The notes below the pieces were generated by a model. It worked only from the letters and a program-made list of their open reading frames with translations. It searched no databases and was not told where the DNA came from. A stretch of 64,000 nt of DNA from UBA5069 sp964560495. GTDB lineage: Bacteria > Chloroflexota > Anaerolineae > Caldilineales > Caldilineaceae. Location: contig CAZLMM010000008.1 of NCBI GenBank assembly GCA_964560495.1, forward strand, positions 62,001 to 126,000, given 5' to 3'. The first letter of the stretch is position 1, and the number at the start of each line of letters is the position of its first letter. A program made the translations under genes and the position numbers. Positions 17,152 through 25,681 of this stretch are shown one piece after another.

Positions 17152-19782
17152 TCACCGTAGCGCCTCCACCAGGCGCAACGTGATCTCCTTCGTTTCTAGT
17201 TGCTCTTCCACGTTTTCCAACACTGGCCCCACGCACGCTGGACAGCCCCGCACGCAGGGGCACGAGCGGACCTGTTCGTAGGCTGCGTTCAACAACTCTG
17301 CATGCACTTCAAATAGGCGCAGGCTGAAACCCAGCCCGGCCGCGGCACGCTCGTAGATGTAGATGGTGGGCAGCTGTCCTGACGTCCCATTCCGTGAGGG
17401 TGCGTCTCCCTGCCCCATCCGCCATTCCCCGCGCATAACGTGCACGTCGATATCCTGGCGGTCGCACATAAGAAAAAGCGGCGCCAGGTTGTGCAGGGTA
17501 TAGGCCAGTCCGTCCAGTCCACTGCGAGTGCGCACGCTCATCTCCAGCCGTTGGTGACAGGCGCGGCAAACCAACACGAGATTCTCTAAACGGTTCGCCT
17601 CCCGATACGCCTCGTTGACGCCGGCCGCGTAGCCAAAGGTGCGGAAGGGGCGCAGATGATGGACATCGTGCTGGCGACCCGGCGGCTCGGGCGCGCCGCA
17701 ACGGGTGCAGCGCCGCTGGTCGCGCTGACGCACCCGTTCTCGCTGCTCCTGCCAGTTGGGGCCATAGTCGTTGATCGAATCGAACCAGACGCCAGCAAGC
17801 GCCAGCGCCCGCTGTGTGGCCGGCGGCGTCGCCAGCCAATAAGCCGTGGTCTCCAAAGTTTGGGCAGGATAGTCTAGACTGACCACGTCCAGCACCTCGT
17901 GTGTCAGGTGACGGAGCCGGCGGTAGCCAACGACGCTGGAATGGACGACCACGTCGCCATGAGCGACCAGCGCGCCAGCCACGGGTTTCTCGTCATGGGT
18001 CGCGGTCACCTGCACCTCTACAGCCCGATCCACTGCGGTGTAGAAGTCAACCTCCTGACGGGTTACGTGGGCGATGCGATTTTCCTGATCCAGCCGCGTC
18101 GTCAGATAGCCTTGTCCTTCATGGAAGTAGATTGCGCCGTCGTGGACAAGCATCTGTGCGCTGGCGGCGTCGATCTCGCCGATCAGCCGCGGCGCCGGCT
18201 CGCTCTTTGTTTCGCCCTGCCCATCCTCCTGGATAACCACTGCATCGGCGCTGCCAGCGCGCAGACTGATGCGCCGGCTGGGAAAGCCTGCGCCGCGCCA
18301 GAGCCAGCGTTCTCCGTGCTGTGACAGGTCGCCGTGTTCACCCAACAAGTCGAGCACATCCTGGGTGAATTCGCACGCGCCGAAATCGTCGCCAGCCTGA
18401 AAGGGCATCTCGAACGCGGCGCAGCGCACCTGATCCACCAGCAGGACCAGATTGTCGGGGTTGATCAAGGCCGCTTCAGGCGAACGCTCGAACAGGAACT
18501 CTGGGTGTTGAACGATGTACTGGTCGAGAGGATTGGCCGTGGCAACCAAGATCGCCAGCGACGCCTCTGTGGTGCGACCGGCGCGCCCCATCTGCTGCCA
18601 TGCGCTGGCGATGGTTCCTGGATAGCCGCACAGGATCGCTGCCTGGAGCTGGCCGATGTCGATGCCCAGTTCTAGCGCATTGGTGGCGACGACGCCCATC
18701 ACTGCGCCGCTGCGTAGCCCGGCCTCGATCGCTCGGCGTTCTTCGGGCAGATAGCCGCCCCGGTAGCCGCGAATGGCTGTCTGGGGATCGATGAGAGAAA
18801 AGTTGGCTGAGCGCATCTGGCTGCGCTTGATGTGCTCGCGCAGATATTTGAGAAGCAGCTCTGTGGTCAGCCGCGAGCGGCCAAAGACGATGGCCTGCAC
18901 GCTGGCGGCGATGCAACGGGCTGCCAGCGACTCGGCTTCCAGCACTGCGCTGCGTCGCAGCCCATGTTCCGCGTCGACCATGGGTGGGTTGTAGAGGATC
19001 ACGTGTTTTTCGCCCAGCGGCGCGCCGCTGCGCATGATCACCGCCACGGGTTGCTCAATGAGCCGCTGAGCCAACTCTTGCGGGTTGGCGATGGTGGCGC
19101 TGGTGCAGATGATACTGGGGCGGCTGCCGTAGAATTCGCAGATGCGCAACAGGCGGCGTAGCACATTCGCCACATGGCTGCCGAAGACGCCGCGATAGGT
19201 GTGCAGCTCGTCGATGACGATGAAGCGTAGACCGGCAAAGAACCCAGCCCACTGGGGGTGAAAGGGCAGGATGCCCATGTGGAGCATGTCGGGGTTGGAA
19301 AGGATGATGCGGCTGTGGCTGCGTATGCGGCTACGCTGGGCCGCGGGCGTGTCGCCGTCGTAGGGTGCGGCGAAAGAGTCGGCGGCGCACCCCAATTGCA
19401 GCGCCCATGCGCCGATCTCTGCCAGCTGGTCATGGGCCAGCGCCTTTGTGGGATAGAGAAAGAGCGCCCGACTCGTGGGGTCATTCAGCAGGGAGTTCAA
19501 GGTGGGCAGCAGGTAACAGAGCGTTTTGCCGCTGGCCGTCGGCGTCACCACGACGACGTTGCGCCCTGCCAGCGCAGAGGAGATCGCCTCCGCCTGATGG
19601 CTGTAGAGCGACTCGATGTTCCTGGCCGCTAGACCGCAGCACAGGTCGGGATGGAGCGCCGGCGGAATGGGCGCAAATGTGGCTGCTTGCGCCGGTCGCA
19701 CCCGCCAGGCAGCTACATTCGCCATGAATTGCGCGTCGCCGCGCAAGCTGGCGATCAGGTCTGTAAGGGCCATTGGCGACAC
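17152..19782 (-). CDS. DEAD/DEAH-box helicase with DUF1998 and an inserted HNH domain (MrfA/Hrq1-like)
   Basis: 876 residues. Superfamily 2 helicase core: Walker A TPTASGKT (about 80), DExH box IDELHTY, SAT-like TSATIAN, and the C-terminal helicase half ATNALELGIDIG ... QQMGRAGR. The C-terminus carries a DUF1998 region with a Cys cluster (CPCVRGCPACVG), as in MrfA-type DNA repair helicases. Between them, about residues 683-755, lies an HNH-nuclease-like module: CTRCG, DVHHLRPF, NRLENLVLVCRACH. This arrangement would join 3'-5' unwinding with nicking or with structure-specific DNA binding. Start may be GTG 19782 or ATG 19773; neither has a strong ribosome-binding site. Confidence 0.85.
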   Translation of the reverse strand: MSPMALTDLIASLRGDAQFMANVAAWRVRPAQAATFAPIPPALHPDLCCGLAARNIESLYSHQAEAISSALAGRNVVVVTPTASGKTLCYLLPTLNSLLNDPTSRALFLYPTKALAHDQLAEIGAWALQLGCAADSFAAPYDGDTPAAQRSRIRSHSRIILSNPDMLHMGILPFHPQWAGFFAGLRFIVIDELHTYRGVFGSHVANVLRRLLRICEFYGSRPSIICTSATIANPQELAQRLIEQPVAVIMRSGAPLGEKHVILYNPPMVDAEHGLRRSAVLEAESLAARCIAASVQAIVFGRSRLTTELLLKYLREHIKRSQMRSANFSLIDPQTAIRGYRGGYLPEERRAIEAGLRSGAVMGVVATNALELGIDIGQLQAAILCGYPGTIASAWQQMGRAGRTTEASLAILVATANPLDQYIVQHPEFLFERSPEAALINPDNLVLLVDQVRCAAFEMPFQAGDDFGACEFTQDVLDLLGEHGDLSQHGERWLWRGAGFPSRRISLRAGSADAVVIQEDGQGETKSEPAPRLIGEIDAASAQMLVHDGAIYFHEGQGYLTTRLDQENRIAHVTRQEVDFYTAVDRAVEVQVTATHDEKPVAGALVAHGDVVVHSSVVGYRRLRHLTHEVLDVVSLDYPAQTLETTAYWLATPPATQRALALAGVWFDSINDYGPNWQEQRERVRQRDQRRCTRCGAPEPPGRQHDVHHLRPFRTFGYAAGVNEAYREANRLENLVLVCRACHQRLEMSVRTRSGLDGLAYTLHNLAPLFLMCDRQDIDVHVMRGEWRMGQGDAPSRNGTSGQLPTIYIYERAAAGLGFSLRLFEVHAELLNAAYEQVRSCPCVRGCPACVGPVLENVEEQLETKEITLRLVEALR

Positions 19783-19899
19783 TTCGCCCTATGTGCTAGA
19801 ATCATGACAAGAGGAACCCATGCGTTTTGCAATCGACAGTCAACCGCAATTGAACCGATGAAGGATACTGGGCAGCCATCGACGGCTGCTTCCTGACCC

Positions 19900-20541
19900 T
19901 CACGGCGACAGCCGCTCCATCAGCCAACCGTCGGTCCCTCTTGTATAGCGCAGCCTGTCGTGAAGCCGGTGGGGCCCGCCCTGCCAGAACTCGAAAACCT
20001 GGGGAACGACCAGATAGCCGCCCCAATAGGCCGGACGCTCCGGCTCTTTGGCGGCGTATTCTGTCTGCAACTGAGCCAGGCGCTCCTCCAGCGCCGCCCG
20101 CCCACTGATGACTTGACTTTGCGCCGAGACGAGCGCGCCCAGCCGGCTGCCCAGGGGACGGCTGGCAAAGTAGGCGTCCGATTCTGCGACGGGGAGCTTC
20201 TCCACACGCCCTTCGATACGCACCTGGCGCTCCAGCGCCACCCACCAGAAACAGAGCGCAGCGAAGGGATTGGCTGTCAGCTCTTCGCCTTTGCGGCTCA
20301 GATAGTTTGTGAAGAAGACGAAGCCGCGCTCATCGAAACTCTTGAGCAACACCACCCTGGCGGAAGGGCGGCCAGTTGCGGTCGCCGTTGCCAGCGTCAT
20401 GGCATTCGGCTCGACGATCTGCGCACCCAGCGCCAGGAGATACCACTCGCTGAAAAGTGCGAAAGGGTCGGCCGGCGCGTGTTCCTCCAGCAACCGGCCT
20501 CGTTCATATTCCTTGCGTACTGCGTTGGGATCGAATTCCAT
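19900..20541 (-). CDS. pdxH: Pyridoxamine 5'-phosphate oxidase
   Basis: 213 residues, normal length. FMN-dependent oxidation of pyridoxamine/pyridoxine 5'-phosphate to pyridoxal 5'-phosphate, the last step of vitamin B6 salvage. Motifs: NAMTLATATATGRPSARVVLLK, GFVFFTNYLSRKGEEL, RQVRIEGRVEKL and the C-terminal WGGYLVVPQVFEFWQGGPHRLHDR region holding PLP-binding residues. ATG 20541 follows GAGGA closely. Monocistronic by appearance. Confidence 0.95.
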   Translation of the reverse strand: MEFDPNAVRKEYERGRLLEEHAPADPFALFSEWYLLALGAQIVEPNAMTLATATATGRPSARVVLLKSFDERGFVFFTNYLSRKGEELTANPFAALCFWWVALERQVRIEGRVEKLPVAESDAYFASRPLGSRLGALVSAQSQVISGRAALEERLAQLQTEYAAKEPERPAYWGGYLVVPQVFEFWQGGPHRLHDRLRYTRGTDGWLMERLSP

Positions 20542-20620
20542 CAATTCCTCGATACAATGGTGGATGGCCTGTCAGGTTCCATGCTCCTACGGAGCACAAT
20601 CAACAATGAACATGGTGCAA

Positions 20621-20660
20621 ATGACTCGTGACGAGTCATCCGTCACGAGTCATGAGTCAT
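20621..20660. repeat. Cluster of ACGAGTCAT inverted/direct repeats
   Basis: ATGACTCGT-G-ACGAGTCAT is a perfect 9-bp-arm palindrome (20621-20639), followed by another ACGAGTCAT (20645-20653) and GAGTCAT (20654-20660). It lies about 80 bp upstream of pdxH. It could be an operator or simply repetitive intergenic DNA. Confidence 0.6.
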
Positions 20661-20765
20661 GGGCCACTATTTTTCAGAAAAGTCGTTTGTCTCACAGTGC
20701 AAACCGTCACCGCCGCGGTTTATGCCTCTACGAAGTGGCCGCCCATCACTGATTTTGGCCGCGCC

Positions 20766-23129
20766 CTATTGATAGGTAACGCGCACGGCGCCCCAGTCCA
20801 GTGAAAAATCACGGTTCGTCGCGCTCGAACCTGAAGCGACAGCGATCACTCGCACGCGGAAGTTCGTGTTGGAGAGGTTGGCTGTCGTCCAGGAGCGTCC
20901 CCATGTGTCCGCTGCGCTGCCGAGGATGTACGTTGCTTCGTTTGTCGTTAGCGTCGGTGTCTGTTTGGCCGTGGTCCAGTTTGCTCCGCCATTCCACGAA
21001 AGCTGCACACACATTTTTGGCGCGTTGCCGCCGACCGCATCTACAAAGGCGTCGAGGCGCACTTCGATGCCTTTGACCGTGACGCCGCCCGGCAGCGTGA
21101 TGTTGTAGTTGAAAAAGTCGTGCTTGTCCTTGCTGTTGGCCGTGCATGACGAGTTTGTGTTACTGCCGCTGTTGACATCCTGGGCAACTCCTCCTCCATC
21201 GGCGTATGCGTTGGTGGGGTTGGACTCGAAGCCATTGTTATCGCCTGCGCTGCTGGTTCGTGGGGCGTTGGCGCTGGGGCTGAGGAACCCGGTGTTGCCC
21301 ATCATCGGTGTATTCGTTGGGGTCGGTGTGCTGGTGGGAGTGCTGGTTGGAGTGGGTGTGGTGGTAGGCGTCGGCGTTGAAGTGGGCGCGTCGGTGGTGA
21401 CCCACAAGAAGACTGCTGAGAGCACGCCCCAGTTGCCGTTGGCGTCCTGTCCCTCGACGAAGACAGTGTGACGGCCGGGCGTCAGCCCTGTTGTGTCAAT
21501 TTGCGCAACTACGTTTTCGACCGTGCTGTTGAACGCGCCGTCGCTGGCGTTCATGGCGACGGGAACGCCGCCCGCCCATGACGGCGCGTCGATGGTGTAC
21601 TGTGCCGCTGCGATGGTTTGCACGGGTTCGGTTCCCCAACCGTTGCTATTGTAGCGCGTATCGTTCATCGTGGCGCTCAGCGCCACCAAGCTACCCTGGG
21701 TTGCGGTGGCGGGGCTGACGCTGACGTTGAGCGCGTCCGGGCCGGCTGGGTTTTGATAGGGTCGCCGCGCTGACTTGGCCGCGTAATAGAGGGCTGGCAT
21801 ATTTTTGGGGATGATATCCGAGGTGAATACAGAGCACGACTGGAAGAAGGCTGTCCCCAACTCGAAGGTATAACTGGCCGTCCCAAATTCGCCGTATGTG
21901 TAATCGTCGGTGGTGCCTGATGTACCGTAGAGACAGACAGGGCCGTTGCACACCTGGTAGCCGTTAAGATAGCCGAACTTGCGCCCCAATGTTTCCAACT
22001 GCGTTTTATTGGGCGCCGGTGTGGTCGTCCATCCCCAGGGGTAGAGCACGAGCTCGCTGTAACTGTGCAATGTGATGAAGACGTCTTGCGCAGTGGGTGG
22101 GGCGGCGTCACTATCGTTGGGCCCGCGCTGGTCCACCAAAATCGAGGCGGCGTAGTTCTGCACCGCCTGCGTCTCTGGTTCAGAGCCGGCGCTCGGCCCG
22201 CGGTAGGTGGCGTCGCAGGCGTTGCTGCTGCTGCCGCCATTGTTCCAGCGAAAGGTGCTATTGCGGTTGAGGTCTGTCCCCCAGGTGCTGGAATTGTTGC
22301 AGCCGTCGTTGTTGTCCGTGTTCTTGCGCCACGACGCGCCTGCTTCGGCCTTTTTGCGTCCGTCGGGATTGACCTGGGGAATAATGTGAATCTCAAAGTA
22401 ATCGAGCAGCCACGTGGCGTCGGCATCGACGTTATATTTGGCGATCAGCTCTTCGGCAAAGCGCGTCGCCAGTTCCGCCGTGGTGTACTCGCGGGCGTGA
22501 ATGGCAGCGATGAGCAGAAATTTGGGCTTGGGGCCAGCGACTGCGCTGTTGGTCAGTTTCAAAGCATAGACATCATAGCCAGCCGCGCCGCCCGGCGTCA
22601 CTTTCTCCCAGCTATCGCCGATGTCTGTCCAAGTCGCCAGCTGTGGGTTGGCGGCAGCCAGCGCCGCCAGGCTGCTGTAGGTCTCCTCAACCGTGCGATA
22701 GCAGGAGTAACCAGGGATCGAGCCGATGGCCTGGGCGCTGGCCGCGGACGCCTGTTGCACCTGCGCCATGTCAGCGACCAGTTGCGCCGTGCCTGCGTCG
22801 TCGATTTCCACCAATCGACCTTCGTCGAGCAACTGCTGATATTCGACTGACGTGACGAGCGCAATGACGCAGTTTTGTCCGCAGGTTGCCTCTAACACAT
22901 CCAGATCGCTCAGGAACTTGTCCAGCTCTTCATGAGAACGGTAGGTGAGATGCACCAGGATGTTCGCCGACTCCTCACCGTTTTGCTGCACGCCGCCGTC
23001 CTTGAGCACGGTCGGCAGATAGAGCCTGGAGCCGCCAGCGCCGGGGTCTTCCTGAGCGTGTAGGCCGCTCAGGTGACCTAACCCGGCCACGATAAACAGG
23101 GTGATGATCAAAAAACGCACTTTGAGCAT
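20766..23129 (-). CDS. Secreted zinc carboxypeptidase, M14 family
   Basis: 787 residues. Signal peptide (hydrophobic about 6-22, near LHAQ). The M14 domain (about 140-460) has the full zinc and catalytic set: HAREYTTAE (H211, E214), HSYSE (H355) and the catalytic Glu in YTFELG (E423), plus the substrate-binding GTDLNRN motif. An Ig-like region follows, then a Thr/Pro linker of TPTP repeats and a C-terminal beta-rich domain of about 160 residues, possibly for surface binding. SRLYLPTVLKDG near residue 35 carries a YLP motif shared with other exported proteins here. Strong AAAGGAGG before the ATG. Likely digests extracellular peptides. Confidence 0.92.
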   Translation of the reverse strand: MLKVRFLIITLFIVAGLGHLSGLHAQEDPGAGGSRLYLPTVLKDGGVQQNGEESANILVHLTYRSHEELDKFLSDLDVLEATCGQNCVIALVTSVEYQQLLDEGRLVEIDDAGTAQLVADMAQVQQASAASAQAIGSIPGYSCYRTVEETYSSLAALAAANPQLATWTDIGDSWEKVTPGGAAGYDVYALKLTNSAVAGPKPKFLLIAAIHAREYTTAELATRFAEELIAKYNVDADATWLLDYFEIHIIPQVNPDGRKKAEAGASWRKNTDNNDGCNNSSTWGTDLNRNSTFRWNNGGSSSNACDATYRGPSAGSEPETQAVQNYAASILVDQRGPNDSDAAPPTAQDVFITLHSYSELVLYPWGWTTTPAPNKTQLETLGRKFGYLNGYQVCNGPVCLYGTSGTTDDYTYGEFGTASYTFELGTAFFQSCSVFTSDIIPKNMPALYYAAKSARRPYQNPAGPDALNVSVSPATATQGSLVALSATMNDTRYNSNGWGTEPVQTIAAAQYTIDAPSWAGGVPVAMNASDGAFNSTVENVVAQIDTTGLTPGRHTVFVEGQDANGNWGVLSAVFLWVTTDAPTSTPTPTTTPTPTSTPTSTPTPTNTPMMGNTGFLSPSANAPRTSSAGDNNGFESNPTNAYADGGGVAQDVNSGSNTNSSCTANSKDKHDFFNYNITLPGGVTVKGIEVRLDAFVDAVGGNAPKMCVQLSWNGGANWTTAKQTPTLTTNEATYILGSAADTWGRSWTTANLSNTNFRVRVIAVASGSSATNRDFSLDWGAVRVTYQ

Positions 23130-23412
23130 GTGGTTCCTCCTTTGCTTCCCAATGTCATAAAAGATACATGCGCGCTGTCAAAAACTTGCAGGAAGGATGT
23201 TGCTGGCAGATCGTAATACGCCCGCTATCATCTGTCAAACAGGTGTCGATGGTTGGGGACTCCACGGTTAGGGGGTGTTGAACCGACTGTAGACATTGCC
23301 AATAGACGCCTGGCGTGTTGCTCGCCGGGTTGACAATTCATGCGTCACGCGTGCCGGGCGGCGAGATGATTCGCCGATCTTGGGACCAGGAGTACACCGC
23401 GCCCAGTGTATC

Positions 23413-24405
23413 TCACCAATGCGCCGGCGCCTTTTTGCCCACCAGCTCGGTCAGACGCATTTCGGCAATTTCTGCTTCGTCGGAGGCTGACCACTCATCC
23501 AGATAGGGGGCGACGCGACCGGCGATGGGGAGGCCGCGGCCATCGACAAAACCCAGCTTACGCAACAGGTGGCGGCGCGCTGAAAAGAGCGCGTCCTCGC
23601 TGCGAATGCGCTTCGCCGACCTGCGCATGAAGAAGCGCATGAAGGGCCAACCCTTGTCGGGGATCACGGCCCTGGGCACGTGATAGATTTCGTGAATGAT
23701 GGTGTGGTCTGTCGCAATGGGGGTGAGGTGGCTCTCGATGACCAGACCGACGGCCAGTCCTTCGTACACTTCATTGCGCACCTGATAGGCCGTGGGCGCC
23801 CAAACGCGGGTGCGGGTGATGAGCGACTTGCCCAACGGCATCTTGTAGCCCAGCTCCACCAGATTGCTCTCCCCCTCGCGCCCCAGGTGGACGCAGTGAT
23901 TGAAGACCGCGGTGTGATATTCGGCAGGGTGCAGGAAGTCCAGGTAATTCTCCTGCACGTGATAGACATCCGAGTTCACATGCACATCGAACCAGAAGGA
24001 GAGGGCGTCATTGGGGCGGCTCTGCAAGGGCGGTTCCGTCACGTGAGCCACATCCCAGGGCAGGCGCACCCAGAGCAAGATGCCGTCGTCAAAAGCCAGG
24101 TAACACGCCAGCTTGAGGCGGGGACGGTCAAGGCAGTGGCCGTCGCGGAAGCGCCATCCGTGCCACGGACAGGTGAGCGCGCCATTGGCTTGCACTTTTC
24201 CCTCACCCAGCGGGCCGCCCCAATGGGGACAAACGGCTGATGCAGCCTGCACCTTGCGTTGGTCGTCATGCGTGCGCCAGAAAACGATTTCCTGGTCGGC
24301 GATTGTCTTGACCAATGTTTCGCCAGAATGGAGCGCCTGGCTGAAGGCTGCCACATACCACTGGCCGGCGTGGGGATCGCTGCGCCCATTTGCCTGCTCG
24401 TTCAT
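23413..24405 (-). CDS. Rieske [2Fe-2S] aromatic-ring-hydroxylating oxygenase, alpha-subunit type
   Basis: 330 residues. Rieske cluster motif CPHWGG ... CPWHGW (Cys-His pairs about 17 residues apart) near the N-terminus, then a catalytic domain with mononuclear-iron ligands ENYLDFLHPAEYH (Asp-x2-His-x4-His pattern). Such enzymes hydroxylate or demethylate aromatic and other compounds, fed electrons by a separate reductase; none is encoded next to it. The ATG at 24405 overlaps the stop of the preceding coiled-coil gene as ATGA, which fixes the start. Substrate unknown. Confidence 0.9.
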   Translation of the reverse strand: MNEQANGRSDPHAGQWYVAAFSQALHSGETLVKTIADQEIVFWRTHDDQRKVQAASAVCPHWGGPLGEGKVQANGALTCPWHGWRFRDGHCLDRPRLKLACYLAFDDGILLWVRLPWDVAHVTEPPLQSRPNDALSFWFDVHVNSDVYHVQENYLDFLHPAEYHTAVFNHCVHLGREGESNLVELGYKMPLGKSLITRTRVWAPTAYQVRNEVYEGLAVGLVIESHLTPIATDHTIIHEIYHVPRAVIPDKGWPFMRFFMRRSAKRIRSEDALFSARRHLLRKLGFVDGRGLPIAGRVAPYLDEWSASDEAEIAEMRLTELVGKKAPAHW

Positions 24406-25181
24406 GGCTTGGCCGCCCACTTATAGGCATGGCTGAACAGGCTGACCTGGGATGCAGCCAGCCACGCAAGCAAGAAGATTTCCGCCCAGGTGATGATGGT
24501 GAAGCCCGCGGCGATGGTCTGCTTGAGAGACGCCAGGCGATTGGTGAATCCGACAAGGCCGGCATCCATTTCATCCAGCCGGCTTTGAAGCGTGTTGGCA
24601 GTTTCATTCAGCGCGTCCAGCCCCTGGCTCACCTGGGGAAGAATCTCGTCCGCCGCCGCGCCGATGCGGTCGCCGCTGGCTTTCAGTTCGGTCAACTGAG
24701 TCGTCAAGGTCGCCAGATTTTGTTCGATCTCCTGTAGCCGTTCCAGACGAGGCGCGCTGATATCGACAAAGGGCAGGCGGTTGACTGCCTCCAGGGTGTT
24801 GTTGACCGCGGTCAACCCATCACGCACCTGACCGAAATCTCGGGCGGCGACTTGCGCAATAGGTTCGAGTCGAGTAGTCAGGGTGGTGGCAAGCGACACG
24901 CGCAGTTCACGATTCTCCTGAATTTCCACTGTCAGTGTATCCACCTCGCTGCGCAGGGCTGTGACTTCGTCCTGGGCGACATGGAGCCGCTCGCCCAAGT
25001 CACCTAAACCTTGCTGCGCCTGGCCGGCGATGCGCTCCACGGGGACGATCAGCCCGATCACCGCATCGGAGAGAGTGCGATTGATCGTCCATGCGCCGAA
25101 AATTGCGGCGATGAACGATACGAAAAAGACGACGCAAAGGAACATCCCAATCGCTGCGAGTATGATGCGTATGATTCTCAC
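24402..25181 (-). CDS. Membrane-anchored coiled-coil protein
   Basis: 259 residues, GTG start. Two hydrophobic segments (about 5-30 and about 222-245) enclose a long Glu/Leu/Thr-rich helical region with heptad character (about 50-215), including LTTQLTELKASGDRI. No catalytic motif. It overlaps the upstream DUF1801 gene by GTGA and the downstream Rieske gene by ATGA, so the three are translated from one message. Function unknown; a scaffold or membrane spacer is only a guess. Confidence 0.75.
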   Translation of the reverse strand: MRIIRIILAAIGMFLCVVFFVSFIAAIFGAWTINRTLSDAVIGLIVPVERIAGQAQQGLGDLGERLHVAQDEVTALRSEVDTLTVEIQENRELRVSLATTLTTRLEPIAQVAARDFGQVRDGLTAVNNTLEAVNRLPFVDISAPRLERLQEIEQNLATLTTQLTELKASGDRIGAAADEILPQVSQGLDALNETANTLQSRLDEMDAGLVGFTNRLASLKQTIAAGFTIITWAEIFLLAWLAASQVSLFSHAYKWAAKP

Positions 25182-25564
25182 TTCTTTTTTCCTTTTGCTG
25201 CTGCTTTTTCCAGATTTTCTTGGACGCGAAACTTCACGATGCGGCTGATCAGGTCATAGGGAATTGGCTGATCGAGTGGGAACTGCACTGAACCTTTGGC
25301 GCCCTTGTAAACCGAAAGCTCCTCCTTGAACGCCTCCACGCCAGACGGCACAGGATAGAAGCCAATGTGCTTTTTGAACGCAGCAAAGTGAACCAGGTTG
25401 CCGTGCAGGACAAAGGTCGGCATTTGATATTTGATTGTCTCGCTCGCTTCTGGCGCGACCTCTCGAACGATTTGTCTGATCTTCTCCAGAATCTCCTGTA
25501 TTTCTGGAGAGAAGCCGGCGATGTATTCATCGATTGTCGTGGGTGGTGTCTGATCGCTTTTCAC
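25178..25564 (-). CDS. DUF1801 / YdhG-like protein
   Basis: 128 residues. The sequence TIDEYIAGFSPEIQEILEKI, IKYQMPTFVLHGNLVHFAAFK and the HIGFYPVPSG stretch match the small YdhG/DUF1801 family, some members of which are proposed frataxin-like iron chaperones. Lys-rich C-terminus (AAAKGKKK). First gene of a three-gene overlapping run ending in an iron-dependent Rieske oxygenase; an iron-delivery role would fit but is inference. Confidence 0.85.
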   Translation of the reverse strand: MKSDQTPPTTIDEYIAGFSPEIQEILEKIRQIVREVAPEASETIKYQMPTFVLHGNLVHFAAFKKHIGFYPVPSGVEAFKEELSVYKGAKGSVQFPLDQPIPYDLISRIVKFRVQENLEKAAAKGKKK

Positions 25565-25579
25565 TGCCCGTCTCCCCCT

Positions 25580-25650
25580 ACTGATTTCTCGATTATGAAC
25601 TCATACTCGCTCACAATCTTCCAGGAAGCTGGGAAGCTTCCTGGAAGATG
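25580..25650 (+). repeat. Dispersed hairpin repeat family 2, copy 2
   Basis: Shares CTGATTTCT, GAACTCATACTCGC and CACAATCTTCCAG with 16983-17047. Its stem is 15 bp (ATCTTCCAGGAAGCT / AGCTTCCTGGAAGAT), extended inward relative to copy 1. It lies between two minus-strand genes. Confidence 0.8.
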
Positions 25651-25681
25651 TTCGACATTAATGTCTCACCTACAGCGATGT

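Noticed and set aside
21300..21400. Repeating GGTGTxGG tract that resembles a tandem repeat array
   Set aside because: It encodes the Thr/Pro linker of the M14 protease; not a CRISPR or separate repeat.
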